Below, one piece after another: positions 17,863 to 25,335 of a DNA stretch of 64,000 nt. Source of the stretch: Lientehia hominis (GTDB taxonomy: Bacteria > Bacillota > Clostridia > Lachnospirales > Lachnospiraceae); contig NZ_JAJNOR010000004.1 in assembly GCF_021044755.1 (NCBI RefSeq), positions 310,001 to 374,000 on the forward strand. The letters run 5' to 3'. The notes beneath the pieces are model-generated. The model was given only the letters and a program-made list of their open reading frames with translations, was not told where the DNA came from and did no database searches. Both the position numbers and the translations under genes were made by a program. How positions within the stretch are numbered: the first letter of the stretch is position 1; every line of letters starts with the position of its first letter.

Positions 17863-17891
17863 TTCCAAAATTCCGTGGAATCTAGTATAAT
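17863..17891 (+). promoter_or_regulatory. Promoter of glgA
   Basis: TATAAT (17886-17891) is exact; the -35 TTCCAA (17863-17868) is weak, with a 17-bp spacer. GGAGG and the GTG start of glgA follow. Confidence 0.6.
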
Positions 17892-17941
17892 GAAATACAG
17901 GATTTTATTGTTGGGGAAAGTGATATTCTGGAGGTAGCAGA

Positions 17942-19378
17942 GTGAAGAAAATATTATTCGTTGCATCGGAAGGTGTGCCTTTTATTAAAACAGGCGGTTT
18001 GGCGGACGTTGTAGGCTCTCTGCCCAAATATTTTGACAAAGAGAAATATGATGTCCGGGTGATGCTCCCCTATTACGAGTGCATTCCTGCACGGTACAAG
18101 GAGCAGGCAGAATATCTGACTAATTTTTACATGGACTATATGTGGCAGGACAGATACGTAGGGCTTTTTAAGATAGAGCATGAGGGAATCCCCTTTTATT
18201 TCGTGGACAATGAATGGTACTTCAGCGGTGCCAAGCCTTACACGGATCAGTATTTTGATCTGGAGAAATTCGCTTTTTACAGCAAGGCTGTGTTGTCGGC
18301 ACTGCCCGTGCTGGATTTTAAGCCGGATGTGGTCCATTGCCACGACTGGCAGACTGGTCTGATACCGGTACATCTGAAGGATAAATTCCGCGCCAATCCA
18401 TTCTACAGAGATATTAAGTCTGTGATGACCATTCATAACCTGAAATTCCAGGGAGTGTGGAGTGTGGATGTGATACAGCGGATCTCAGAGCTCTCTGACT
18501 ATTATTTCACGCCGGATAAGCTGGAATCCTACAGCAACGGCAACATGCTGAAGGGCGGAATTGTCTATGCCGACAAGGTCACGACGGTCAGCAACACCTA
18601 TGCGCAGGAAGTGAAGATGCCTTTCTATGGTGAAGGCCTGGATGGACTGATGCGGGCGCGTTCCCATGATCTGTGGGGCATCCTGAACGGAATTGATTAC
18701 GAAGAATACGATCCGGCAGCAGATCCTTTCATCTACCAAAATTATGACGCGAGGACATTCCGCAAGGAAAAAGGAAAGAATAAGACAGGTCTCCAGCGAG
18801 AGCTGGGCATGGAAGTGAATCCGAAAAAGTTTATGATCGGCATTGTTTCCAGACTTACGGATCAGAAAGGTCTGGATCTGGTCCAGGCCGTGATGGATCA
18901 GATCTGCACGGAGGATCTGCAGTTTGTCATCCTTGGGACCGGCGATGAGAAATATGAAAATATGTTCCGCCATTATGACTGGAAATATCATGACAGCGTA
19001 TCCGCGAATATCTATTATTCGGAGACAATGTCCCATAAGGTATATGCGGCATGTGACGCTTTCTTGATGCCCAGCTTATTTGAACCCTGCGGCCTGAGCC
19101 AGATCATCAGCCTGCGCTACGGAACAGTGCCCATCGTCAGGGAGACCGGCGGGCTTAAGGATACGGTGGAGCCCTACAATGAATACGACAGTACCGGCAC
19201 CGGCTTTTCCTTTGCGAATTATAATGCCCACGAGATGTTGGGCAGTATCATGTACGCGAAAAACACTTATTATAATAAAAAGAGAGAATGGAATAAAATC
19301 ATTGACAGAGGGATGGCGAAAGATTTTTCCTGGACCAGTTCCGCCCAAAAATATGAGGAGTTATACAGTGTCTTATAA
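17942..19378 (+). CDS. glgA: Glycogen synthase
   Basis: GlgA extends alpha-1,4-glucan chains from ADP-glucose. The 478-residue GT5 glycosyltransferase starts at GTG 17942 behind GGAGG. It shows the N-terminal ADP-glucose motif KTGGLADVVGSLPK (residues about 15-28), HDWQTGLIPVHL, and the C-terminal catalytic region MPSLFEPCGLSQIISLRYGT. Length is typical. No other glg gene is nearby; its end overlaps an HD-domain gene by 11 nt, suggesting coupled translation. Confidence 0.96.
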   Translation: MKKILFVASEGVPFIKTGGLADVVGSLPKYFDKEKYDVRVMLPYYECIPARYKEQAEYLTNFYMDYMWQDRYVGLFKIEHEGIPFYFVDNEWYFSGAKPYTDQYFDLEKFAFYSKAVLSALPVLDFKPDVVHCHDWQTGLIPVHLKDKFRANPFYRDIKSVMTIHNLKFQGVWSVDVIQRISELSDYYFTPDKLESYSNGNMLKGGIVYADKVTTVSNTYAQEVKMPFYGEGLDGLMRARSHDLWGILNGIDYEEYDPAADPFIYQNYDARTFRKEKGKNKTGLQRELGMEVNPKKFMIGIVSRLTDQKGLDLVQAVMDQICTEDLQFVILGTGDEKYENMFRHYDWKYHDSVSANIYYSETMSHKVYAACDAFLMPSLFEPCGLSQIISLRYGTVPIVRETGGLKDTVEPYNEYDSTGTGFSFANYNAHEMLGSIMYAKNTYYNKKREWNKIIDRGMAKDFSWTSSAQKYEELYSVL

Positions 19379-19937
19379 GAAATCAGAAAATCCCCAGTCT
19401 TTTGTGCTCCGGGGAGAAGACAAGGAGCTTGCCAGAGAGTGGGTACAAGATACTTCATGGCTGGAAAAGGAAGCGTACGAATGGGATGATAAATACATGG
19501 AATGCGTGTCGGATATCATGGCAGCTCCGGTATTTCAGTCCATGGACCGGTATATTCAACATGGGAATACCACGACAAAGGCACACTGTATTCAGGTTTC
19601 CTATCTGAGCTATCGTATCTGTAGGAGATATTCCTGGGACTATGTGTCGGCAGCCAGAGCAGGCCTTCTTCACGACCTGTTTCTCTATGACTGGCATACG
19701 GAAAAGAACCATATTCATGGCTTTACCCATCCCAGGGTGGCGATGGAAAACGCGAAAAAGTATTTTGATATCACTCCCCATGAGCAGAACATCATATTGC
19801 GGCATATGTGGCCTCTGACCCCGGTGCCTCCCAAAAGCCGGGAGGGTCTGGTGATCGTCTACGCGGATAAATTCTGCGGGGTCAGTGAAATGTACGGCAG
19901 AGTGAAGCAGGCGGTGCTGCGGGCCGTACACGCATAG
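19368..19937 (+). CDS. HD-domain (HDIG-type) putative phosphohydrolase
   Basis: A 189-residue protein with the HD metal-dependent phosphohydrolase motifs: KAHCIQVSYLSYRI (first His), GLLHDLFLYDW (HD pair), HGFTHPRVAMENAKK and a C-terminal YADKFCG. The start is taken as GTG 19368, 7 nt after GAGGAG and inside the glgA end; longer in-frame starts lie deep in glgA. The substrate cannot be told: such proteins hydrolyse nucleotides or other phosphate esters. The overlap with glgA is a positional link only. Confidence 0.82.
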   Translation: MSYKKSENPQSFVLRGEDKELAREWVQDTSWLEKEAYEWDDKYMECVSDIMAAPVFQSMDRYIQHGNTTTKAHCIQVSYLSYRICRRYSWDYVSAARAGLLHDLFLYDWHTEKNHIHGFTHPRVAMENAKKYFDITPHEQNIILRHMWPLTPVPPKSREGLVIVYADKFCGVSEMYGRVKQAVLRAVHA

Positions 19938-19968
19938 CATTACAGACTGTCGGAAATCTGCACAACGG

Positions 19969-19994
19969 GCAGACACGGTAATGTCTGCATTTTT
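19969..19994 (+). terminator. Intrinsic terminator after the glgA/HD unit
   Basis: GCAGACA (19969-19975) pairs with TGTCTGC (19982-19988), followed by ATTTTT. Confidence 0.8.
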
Positions 19995-20025
19995 CACAAA
20001 AATCCCGGTATTTCTTTGATTTCCC

Positions 20026-20054
20026 TTACGAAGAATGTCATCTGGTGGTATAAT
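20026..20054 (+). promoter_or_regulatory. Promoter of the CarD-family gene
   Basis: TATAAT (20049-20054) with an extended -10 TGG and a weak -35 TTACGA (20026-20031), 17-bp spacer. Confidence 0.65.
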
Positions 20055-20097
20055 GATATTAAATCAGTTGGAAATTCATGGAAAGGGAGGCTGTCGA

Positions 20098-20616
20098 ATG
20101 TTTCAAGTGGGAGAATATATTGTCTGTGACCATAATGGAGTGTGCAAAGTATTGGGCATTGCCGAGATGCCGGAGCTGAAAAAAGATATTCTGTATTATC
20201 AGCTGGAGCCGGTCTATTCCAAAGGCAGCCGGATCTTTGTCCCGGTAGACAGTGACAAACTGGTGCTGAGAAGGGTCTCATCTGAGGAAGAGGTGGAAGC
20301 ACTGCTTGACGAAATCCCTTCCATAGAGACGATGTGGATCTCCAATGAAAAGAAGCGGGAAGAAGAATACAGAGAGGTTGCCAGGAGATATGAATGTAGA
20401 GAATGGGTAAAGATCATCAAGACTATTTATCTGCGAAAAAAGAGCAGACGGCTGGAAGGAAAAAAGATTACTTATATAGATGAAAAGTATATGAAGCTGG
20501 CGGAGGATAATCTGTATGGAGAGATCAGTATCCCTCTGCATCTCACGCCGGACAAAGTGGAAAAGTTTATCCGGGAGAGAATCAATAAGGCAGCAGTATC
20601 GGTGATAGAAGAATAA
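20098..20616 (+). CDS. CarD/CdnL-family RNA polymerase-binding regulator
   Basis: A 172-residue protein with the N-terminal CarD/TRCF RNA-polymerase interaction domain (MFQVGEYIVCDHNGVCKVLGI, Tyr/Lys-rich strands to about residue 60) followed by a helical DNA-binding C-terminal domain. Family members such as CdnL bind the beta subunit and stabilise open promoter complexes. ATG 20098 with GGGAGG upstream is chosen over the upstream in-frame ATGs. It is monocistronic: it has its own promoter, and the thi promoter follows. Confidence 0.9.
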   Translation: MFQVGEYIVCDHNGVCKVLGIAEMPELKKDILYYQLEPVYSKGSRIFVPVDSDKLVLRRVSSEEEVEALLDEIPSIETMWISNEKKREEEYREVARRYECREWVKIIKTIYLRKKSRRLEGKKITYIDEKYMKLAEDNLYGEISIPLHLTPDKVEKFIRERINKAAVSVIEE

Positions 20617-20641
20617 GAAAAGCCGGCGCTGGATGAGAGAC

Positions 20642-20669
20642 TTGACAGATATAGAAAAATCAGTATAAT
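20642..20669 (+). promoter_or_regulatory. Consensus sigma-A promoter of the thi operon leader
   Basis: TTGACA (20642-20647) and TATAAT (20664-20669) are both exact, with a 16-bp spacer. Transcription should start near 20676, about 25 nt before a strong terminator hairpin. Confidence 0.88.
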
Positions 20670-20696
20670 CATTCATAGAGTGTGAACGCAGGACGG

Positions 20697-20747
20697 GCGC
20701 ACGAAGGGGTACACCACCACGGGTGTAGCCTTTCGTGTGTCTTTTTT
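20697..20747 (+). terminator. Strong intrinsic terminator/attenuator in the thiS leader
   Basis: Bases 20700-20715 pair with 20722-20737 (15 pairs, one G-G mismatch), followed by GTGTCTTTTTT. It lies between the promoter and thiS, whose start is 34 nt beyond the stem, so transcripts meet it before any thi gene. I see no conserved TPP riboswitch elements upstream. It may be an attenuator or may end a short RNA. Confidence 0.8.
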
Positions 20748-20773
20748 GTTCTATCAGAAAGGAGGAATATGGT

Positions 20774-20971
20774 GTGATTATCATTAACGGCGAGTTTGCG
20801 GACCAGGCAGAAGGAAAGTCTCTTTCGTCTTACCTTTCTGAATCCGGATACAAGCAGGAAAAAGTGGCAGTGGAACGGAATGGGAAGATCGTACCCAAAT
20901 CAGAATATGACGATACAGTCCTAAGGGATAACGATGAGGTGGAGATAGTCAGTTTTGTGGGCGGGGGCTGA
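20774..20971 (+). CDS. thiS: Sulfur carrier protein ThiS
   Basis: ThiS carries sulfur as a C-terminal thiocarboxylate for making the thiazole ring of thiamine. The 65-residue ubiquitin-like protein ends VSFVGGG, the required diglycine tail, and has the N-terminal strand IIINGEF. The start is GTG 20774, 9 nt after GGAGG. It leads the thiSFGHE run; thiF starts 5 nt after its stop. Confidence 0.93.
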   Translation: MIIINGEFADQAEGKSLSSYLSESGYKQEKVAVERNGKIVPKSEYDDTVLRDNDEVEIVSFVGGG

Positions 20972-20976
20972 AAACG

Positions 20977-21624
20977 ATGAGGGCGGCGGAAAAGCTGACA
21001 AGAGAAGAAATTGCGGCGGCTGTGGACAGCCGGTTTCCTGAAAATGTGAGGGACAGACTTAGGGACGCCACAGTTGGCATCGCCGGTCTGGGCGGACTCG
21101 GTTCCCATATTGCCGTCATGCTTGCAAGGAGCTGCGTGGGACATCTTCGCTTAGTGGATTTCGACCGTGTGGATGTGAGCAATTTGAACCGGCAGGCATA
21201 TGGGATATCACACTTGGGCATGGAAAAAACGAAGGCTCTTTCTCAGATCATAAAGGGCATCAATCCTTATTTGGATGTAAAGATTCATACGGTGCGTGTG
21301 GACAGAAAAAATGCCGGAACGTTATTTGAGGAATGCCCGATCGTCTGTGAGGCCTTTGACCGTCCAGAAGAAAAGGCTATGCTTGTGAATACACTTTTAG
21401 AGAAATGTCCGGACACGGTGGTGATATCTGGCTCCGGCATGGCTGGTTATGGAAGCGGAAATGAAATCCAGGCAAAAAAGGTGATGAGACGTCTGTATCT
21501 GTGCGGAGATGGGGAGACGGATATTGCGGACGGAATCGGGCTTATGGCTCCCAGGGTGAACATCTGCGCGGGTCAGCAGGCGAATATGGCAGTCCGCTTG
21601 ATTCTTGGAGAACAGATGCCGTGA
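20977..21624 (+). CDS. thiF: ThiS adenylyltransferase ThiF
   Basis: ThiF adenylates the C-terminus of ThiS before sulfur transfer. The 215-residue E1-like protein has the nucleotide-binding motif GIAGLGGLGSH (about residue 33), VDFDRVDVSNLNRQ and a PRVNICAGQQANMAV tail. It is shorter than Escherichia coli ThiF, as is usual for the clostridial form, and I do not see the paired zinc-binding CxxC motifs. The position between thiS and thiG supports the role over MoeB-like proteins. Confidence 0.92.
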   Translation: MRAAEKLTREEIAAAVDSRFPENVRDRLRDATVGIAGLGGLGSHIAVMLARSCVGHLRLVDFDRVDVSNLNRQAYGISHLGMEKTKALSQIIKGINPYLDVKIHTVRVDRKNAGTLFEECPIVCEAFDRPEEKAMLVNTLLEKCPDTVVISGSGMAGYGSGNEIQAKKVMRRLYLCGDGETDIADGIGLMAPRVNICAGQQANMAVRLILGEQMP

Positions 21625-21667
21625 GTAAAAAAGACAATATATTGTACAGCAGGAAAAGGAGATAAAC

Positions 21668-22435
21668 ATGAAAGAGGACAAATTAGTAATCGGCGGACAT
21701 GAGTTTTCATCCAGGTTTATCCTGGGTTCTGGAAAATATAATCTGGACCTGGTTAAGGCAGCCGTGGAGTGTGCCGGTGCAGAAATCATCACATTGGCTG
21801 TCCGCCGGGCGAACAGCGAGACCGCCAGTATACTGGATTATATTCCGAAAGGGGTGACTCTTCTGCCTAATACTTCCGGAGCGAGGAACGCGGAGGAGGC
21901 TGTCCGGATCGCCCGCCTGGCCAGAGAATTGGGGTGCGGAGACTTTATAAAGATCGAGGTGATCCATGATTCCAAATATCTGCTTCCCGATAATCAAGAG
22001 ACGATCAAAGCGACGGAGATTCTGTCAGAGGAAGGCTTTGTTGTGATGCCTTATATGTATCCGGATCTGTATGCAGCAAGGGCGCTTGTGAATGCCGGAG
22101 CTGCTTCCATCATGCCTTTGGCGGCGCCAATCGGTTCCAATAAGGGGCTCTGTACGAAGGATTTTATCCAAATACTTGTGGACGAGATAGAGCTTCCCAT
22201 TATCGTGGACGCGGGAATCGGACGCCCTTCCCAGGCATGTGAGGCAATGGAAATGGGAGTATCTGCAATCATGGCGAATACGGCAGTGGCGACGGCGGGA
22301 GACATAAAGGTCATGGCAGGAGCTTTTAAGAAGGCCATTGAGGCAGGCAGAGAGGCGTACTTAGCGGGACCGGGCAGAATCCTTGGAAGGGGCGGAGACG
22401 CCTCCTCGCCTCTGACCGGATTTTTGAGAGACTAA
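21668..22435 (+). CDS. thiG: Thiazole synthase ThiG
   Basis: ThiG condenses DXP, dehydroglycine and ThiS thiocarboxylate to the thiazole phosphate. The 255-residue TIM barrel shows FSSRFILGSGKY, the catalytic lysine region DFIKIEVIHD, and the phosphate loops PLAAPIGSNKG and VDAGIGRPS. Its substrate DXP comes from Dxs, encoded at 9.7 kb. Length is normal. Confidence 0.96.
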   Translation: MKEDKLVIGGHEFSSRFILGSGKYNLDLVKAAVECAGAEIITLAVRRANSETASILDYIPKGVTLLPNTSGARNAEEAVRIARLARELGCGDFIKIEVIHDSKYLLPDNQETIKATEILSEEGFVVMPYMYPDLYAARALVNAGAASIMPLAAPIGSNKGLCTKDFIQILVDEIELPIIVDAGIGRPSQACEAMEMGVSAIMANTAVATAGDIKVMAGAFKKAIEAGREAYLAGPGRILGRGGDASSPLTGFLRD

Positions 22436-22454
22436 GACGGGAGGCTAAAGAAAC

Positions 22455-23705
22455 ATGGAGAAAAAAGCAGAGAATGCGGCCGGTATGGCTCAGAATAACG
22501 CGGAGGAAAGCAACCAGTTCATTCCGGAGATTGAATTGGAACGCTATCTGAATATGGAACGGACGAATCATATGGAATATATGGAAGGCATGGAACAGAT
22601 TTCTCCGGAGGTGATGGATGAGGTCATAAGCAGGATGAACGCTTATGATTATGATTCCTGTACAGAGCAGGACGTGAAGCGGGTGCTGGAGAAGGAGAAT
22701 CTGAGCCCAGAGGATTTTGGGGCGCTTCTTTCTCCGGCAGCCGGTCCATTCCTGGAACAGATGGCGGCCAGGGCGCAGAAAGAGACCAGAAAGCATTTTG
22801 GAAGCTCCGTGTATCTGTTCACCCCTCTTTATATAGCCAATTACTGCGAAAATTTTTGTATATACTGCGGTTTCAATTGTCACAATAAAATCCGAAGGGC
22901 GAAGCTGGACGAAGCCGGCATAGAAAAGGAGCTTAAAGCGATCGCGGAAACAGGATTGGAGGAAATCCTCATTCTGACAGGGGAGAGCCGTCACATGTCC
23001 GATGTCCATTATATCGGGGAGGCATGCCGGCTGGCTAAAAAGTATTTTAAAATGGTCGGGATCGAGGTATATCCGATGAACTCCGACGAATACGCTTATC
23101 TTCACAAATGCGGCGTGGATTATGTGACCGTGTTCCAGGAAACTTATAATTCTGACAAATATGAGACGCTGCATATTTCTGGACATAAACGAGTATTTCC
23201 GTATCGGATCAATGCTCAGGAACGGGCGCTGAGGGGAGGGATGCGGGGAGTTGCTTTTGCGGCGCTTCTCGGTCTGGATGATTTCCGGAAGGATGCATTC
23301 GCTACAGGAATGCATGCATGGCTGCTGCAGAGAAAGTATCCCCACGCGGAGATTTCTTTCTCCTGTCCCAGACTGCGGCCTATCATCAACAACGATAAGA
23401 TCAATCCGAAGGATGTCCATGAGCCGCAGCTTCTGCAGGTGATGTGTGCGTACCGCTTGTTCATGCCTTATGCAGGCATGACGATTTCCACCAGAGAACG
23501 GGCGGGCTTCCGCGACCATGTGATAGGATTGGCTGCGACAAAGATTTCCGCAGGTGTCAGCACCGGCGTAGGCAGCCATGGGGAGGAAGAGGAACAGGGT
23601 GACGACCAGTTCGAGATCGCAGATATCAGAAATGTGGACGAGGTATGTGCCGCAATCCGGGAACAGGGGCTGGAGCCGGTGATGAATGACTATGTATATC
23701 TCTGA
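22455..23705 (+). CDS. thiH: 2-iminoacetate synthase ThiH (radical SAM)
   Basis: ThiH cleaves tyrosine to dehydroglycine and p-cresol with a radical SAM mechanism, the oxygen-sensitive route of anaerobes (instead of glycine oxidase ThiO). The 416-residue protein has the cluster motif YCENFCIYCGFNC (CxxxCxxC, about residues 132-144), LILTGES and a C-terminal BATS domain. An acidic, methionine-rich N-terminus of about 50 residues precedes the barrel. It follows thiG by 19 bp. Confidence 0.95.
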   Translation: MEKKAENAAGMAQNNAEESNQFIPEIELERYLNMERTNHMEYMEGMEQISPEVMDEVISRMNAYDYDSCTEQDVKRVLEKENLSPEDFGALLSPAAGPFLEQMAARAQKETRKHFGSSVYLFTPLYIANYCENFCIYCGFNCHNKIRRAKLDEAGIEKELKAIAETGLEEILILTGESRHMSDVHYIGEACRLAKKYFKMVGIEVYPMNSDEYAYLHKCGVDYVTVFQETYNSDKYETLHISGHKRVFPYRINAQERALRGGMRGVAFAALLGLDDFRKDAFATGMHAWLLQRKYPHAEISFSCPRLRPIINNDKINPKDVHEPQLLQVMCAYRLFMPYAGMTISTRERAGFRDHVIGLAATKISAGVSTGVGSHGEEEEQGDDQFEIADIRNVDEVCAAIREQGLEPVMNDYVYL

Positions 23706-23733
23706 CCTGCCATACAAAAAAGGAGGAGCTGAT

Positions 23734-24330
23734 ATGAAATTCATCGCGGTCACGGACCGGAGTCTGTGCAGAGGATCTCTTATGGCTCAGCTGGAACGGA
23801 TCTTAAATCTGCCGGATGAGGCAGCTCTTCCGAAACCGGATATGGTGATCCTCCGGGAAAAGGATCTTTCAGAAGCAGAGTATGAGGCTCTGGCCAGGCA
23901 GGTTATTCTTTTGTGCCGTGAGTATCAGACCGAGTGCATCCTTCATACTTATCCCCATGCGGCGGAGCGACTGGGGCACTGGAAGATTCATCTTTCCCTT
24001 CCATCACTTGAAAAGATGCAGGATTCGGGGGAGTGGTATGAGATTAAAAGTTTGTTTGATATGACGGGTGTTTCTGTCCACAGCGTTTCGGAAGCGGAAC
24101 GAGCGGTGCGTCTGGGGGCAGATTATCTGACGGCCGGCCATGTGTTTTCGACGGACTGTAAAAAAGGAGTGCCGCCCAGAGGTCTTTTCTTCTTGGCAGA
24201 CGTGGTGAAGGCGGCAAACAGGAGATGCCCCGTTTATGGGATTGGCGGGATGGACAGAACAAAGCTTTCTGCCGTCACGGAGACGGGAGCGGAAGGTATC
24301 TGTATTATGTCAGGGTATATGAAGGCATGA
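23734..24330 (+). CDS. thiE: Thiamine phosphate synthase family protein (ThiE/TenI)
   Basis: A 198-residue TIM barrel of the ThiE/TenI family. Visible blocks: FIAVTDRSLC at the start, MVILREKDLSEAEY, a degenerate IHLSLPSL region, GVSVHSVSEAERA, DYLTAGHVFSTDCKKGVPPRG and VYGIGGM. ThiE joins HMP-PP and thiazole phosphate; TenI-like members only aromatise thiazole. The middle blocks diverge from well-known ThiE proteins, so TenI-type activity is possible. ATG 23734 follows AGGAGGAG. It is the last gene before a terminator; no thiC or thiD lies here. Confidence 0.78.
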   Translation: MKFIAVTDRSLCRGSLMAQLERILNLPDEAALPKPDMVILREKDLSEAEYEALARQVILLCREYQTECILHTYPHAAERLGHWKIHLSLPSLEKMQDSGEWYEIKSLFDMTGVSVHSVSEAERAVRLGADYLTAGHVFSTDCKKGVPPRGLFFLADVVKAANRRCPVYGIGGMDRTKLSAVTETGAEGICIMSGYMKA

Positions 24331-24383
24331 GCGATAGACTATTTTACGAATGCAGAGAAGATGGTAGAAGCCAAGTGACGCGC

Positions 24384-24420
24384 AACAGGGTAAGGTCCGT
24401 ATGTGACCTTACCCTGTTTA
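24384..24420 (+). terminator. Terminator of the thi operon
   Basis: A perfect 14-bp stem (24384-24397 with 24405-24418) 54 nt after the last thi gene. The T-run after it is poor, but the stem is strong. Confidence 0.75.
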
Positions 24421-24451
24421 TGTAATAATCTTATTTTCTATAATGGTTCTT

Positions 24452-24700
24452 CTATAATTCTCTGAATAGCTGGAAGGGTTCTACCCCCAGCGCGTTTGCC
24501 AGATCAAAAAGAACCTCAAGGGTGGGCGGATAGTTGAAAGATGAGGATTCGATCTGAGACAGATATTTGACGGAGATTTCTGCTTTTGCGGCGGTTTGCT
24601 CCTGTGTAAGCTCCAGACGGTTCCGATAATATTTCAAATTCAGGGATAGAGTACGGTAATAGCTGAAATTGCAGATTTTAGGAGACTTTGGCTGAGACAA
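24452..24700 (-). CDS. XRE-family helix-turn-helix regulator
   Basis: An 82-residue protein that is nearly all one HTH_3 domain: LKYYRNRLELTQEQTAAKAEISVKYLSQIE, then TLEVLFDLANALGVEPFQLF. It probably starts at TTG 24700-24698, with AAAGGA about 10 nt upstream on the minus strand. It is divergent from the BlaI gene and shares a 250-bp AT-rich region full of inverted repeats. Its target is unknown; self-control is likely for such small regulators. Confidence 0.85.
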   Translation of the reverse strand: MSQPKSPKICNFSYYRTLSLNLKYYRNRLELTQEQTAAKAEISVKYLSQIESSSFNYPPTLEVLFDLANALGVEPFQLFREL

Positions 24701-24760
24701 TGCACTAAATCCTTTCTTGGTAACAATTGGAAACCCTTTATTTATAGTTTATTTAAGAAT

Positions 24761-24869
24761 AAGAAATTCTTGAACACACTATTAATAATTTTTTTCTTAT
24801 TATTAATAGGATTATACTGTATAATAGTAGCTGTAAAATAAAAGACTTTTTTCAACTTTCCAGTTGAAA
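24761..24869 (+). repeat. Series of inverted repeats between the XRE and blaI genes
   Basis: Four separate inverted repeats: AAGAA-A-TTCTT (24761-24771), an 11-bp pair CTATTAATAAT/ATTATTAATAG (24779-24809), ATTATAC-T-GTATAAT (24811-24825) and TTTCAAC/GTTGAAA (24850-24869). They probably include operators of one or both flanking regulators. The region is much richer in A+T than its surroundings. Confidence 0.65.
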
Positions 24870-24873
24870 TATC

Positions 24874-24902
24874 TTGCATTTAATTACTAAATATAGTAAT
24901 AT
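24874..24902 (+). promoter_or_regulatory. blaI promoter with overlapping palindromic operator
   Basis: TTGCAT (24874-24879) and TAATAT (24897-24902) have a 17-bp spacer. The palindrome ATTACTA-AATA-TAGTAAT (24883-24900) fills the spacer and overlaps the -10, the arrangement expected of a BlaI-type autorepressor. Confidence 0.65.
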
Positions 24903-24948
24903 ATGGTATATGAACAACTAAGAAAATAGACGATGAGATGAGGGGAAC

Positions 24949-25335
24949 ATGAATTTTAACGAGTTATCAGATGCGGAACTGATTATTATGAAAATAATCT
25001 GGGACGCTGGCCGGCCTGTCCAGGCGCCGGAGGTCACAAAGGCCGCGGCAGAGAGATATGGGCGGGAATGGGCCAGGACGACGGTATCTACTTATTTGAA
25101 GATACTGGTTCAGAAAGGGTATCTGGAGATGACACGGACCGGTGGAAAGACGTATATCTATACGCCGCTGGTAGAGGAGGGGGTGTATCAGAAGCAGGTG
25201 ATGAACAAGTTTTCTAACTTCTGGGGAAAGGGTTTTCTGAAAAACTTTGTTACATCATTGCACGATGAGGCTTTGACAGATGAAGATATTCAGGAACTAA
25301 AGGATTTTTTGAATGGCGTGGACGATTCTGAGTAG
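24949..25335 (+). CDS. BlaI/MecI/CopY-family transcriptional repressor
   Basis: A 128-residue BlaI/MecI-type winged helix protein: LSDAELIIMKIIWDAGRPV at the start, the recognition segment ARTTVSTYLKILVQKGYL, the wing GGKTYIYTPLVEE, and a helical dimerisation tail. In characterised systems the repressor is cleaved after the BlaR1 partner senses a signal. The gene overlaps its BlaR1-like partner by 23 nt. The palindrome in its promoter suggests autoregulation. The regulated target is unknown; no beta-lactamase gene is adjacent. Confidence 0.92.
   Translation: MNFNELSDAELIIMKIIWDAGRPVQAPEVTKAAAERYGREWARTTVSTYLKILVQKGYLEMTRTGGKTYIYTPLVEEGVYQKQVMNKFSNFWGKGFLKNFVTSLHDEALTDEDIQELKDFLNGVDDSE

Noticed and set aside
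20616..20774. TPP riboswitch before thiS
   Set aside because: The position is right, but I cannot find the conserved CTGAGA block or the second-arm block of the TPP aptamer; only a promoter and a terminator hairpin are present.
22326..23753. 475-codon minus-strand open frame opposite thiH
   Set aside because: It is antisense to the clear thiH gene, has shadow-frame composition, no ribosome-binding site and no recognisable domain.
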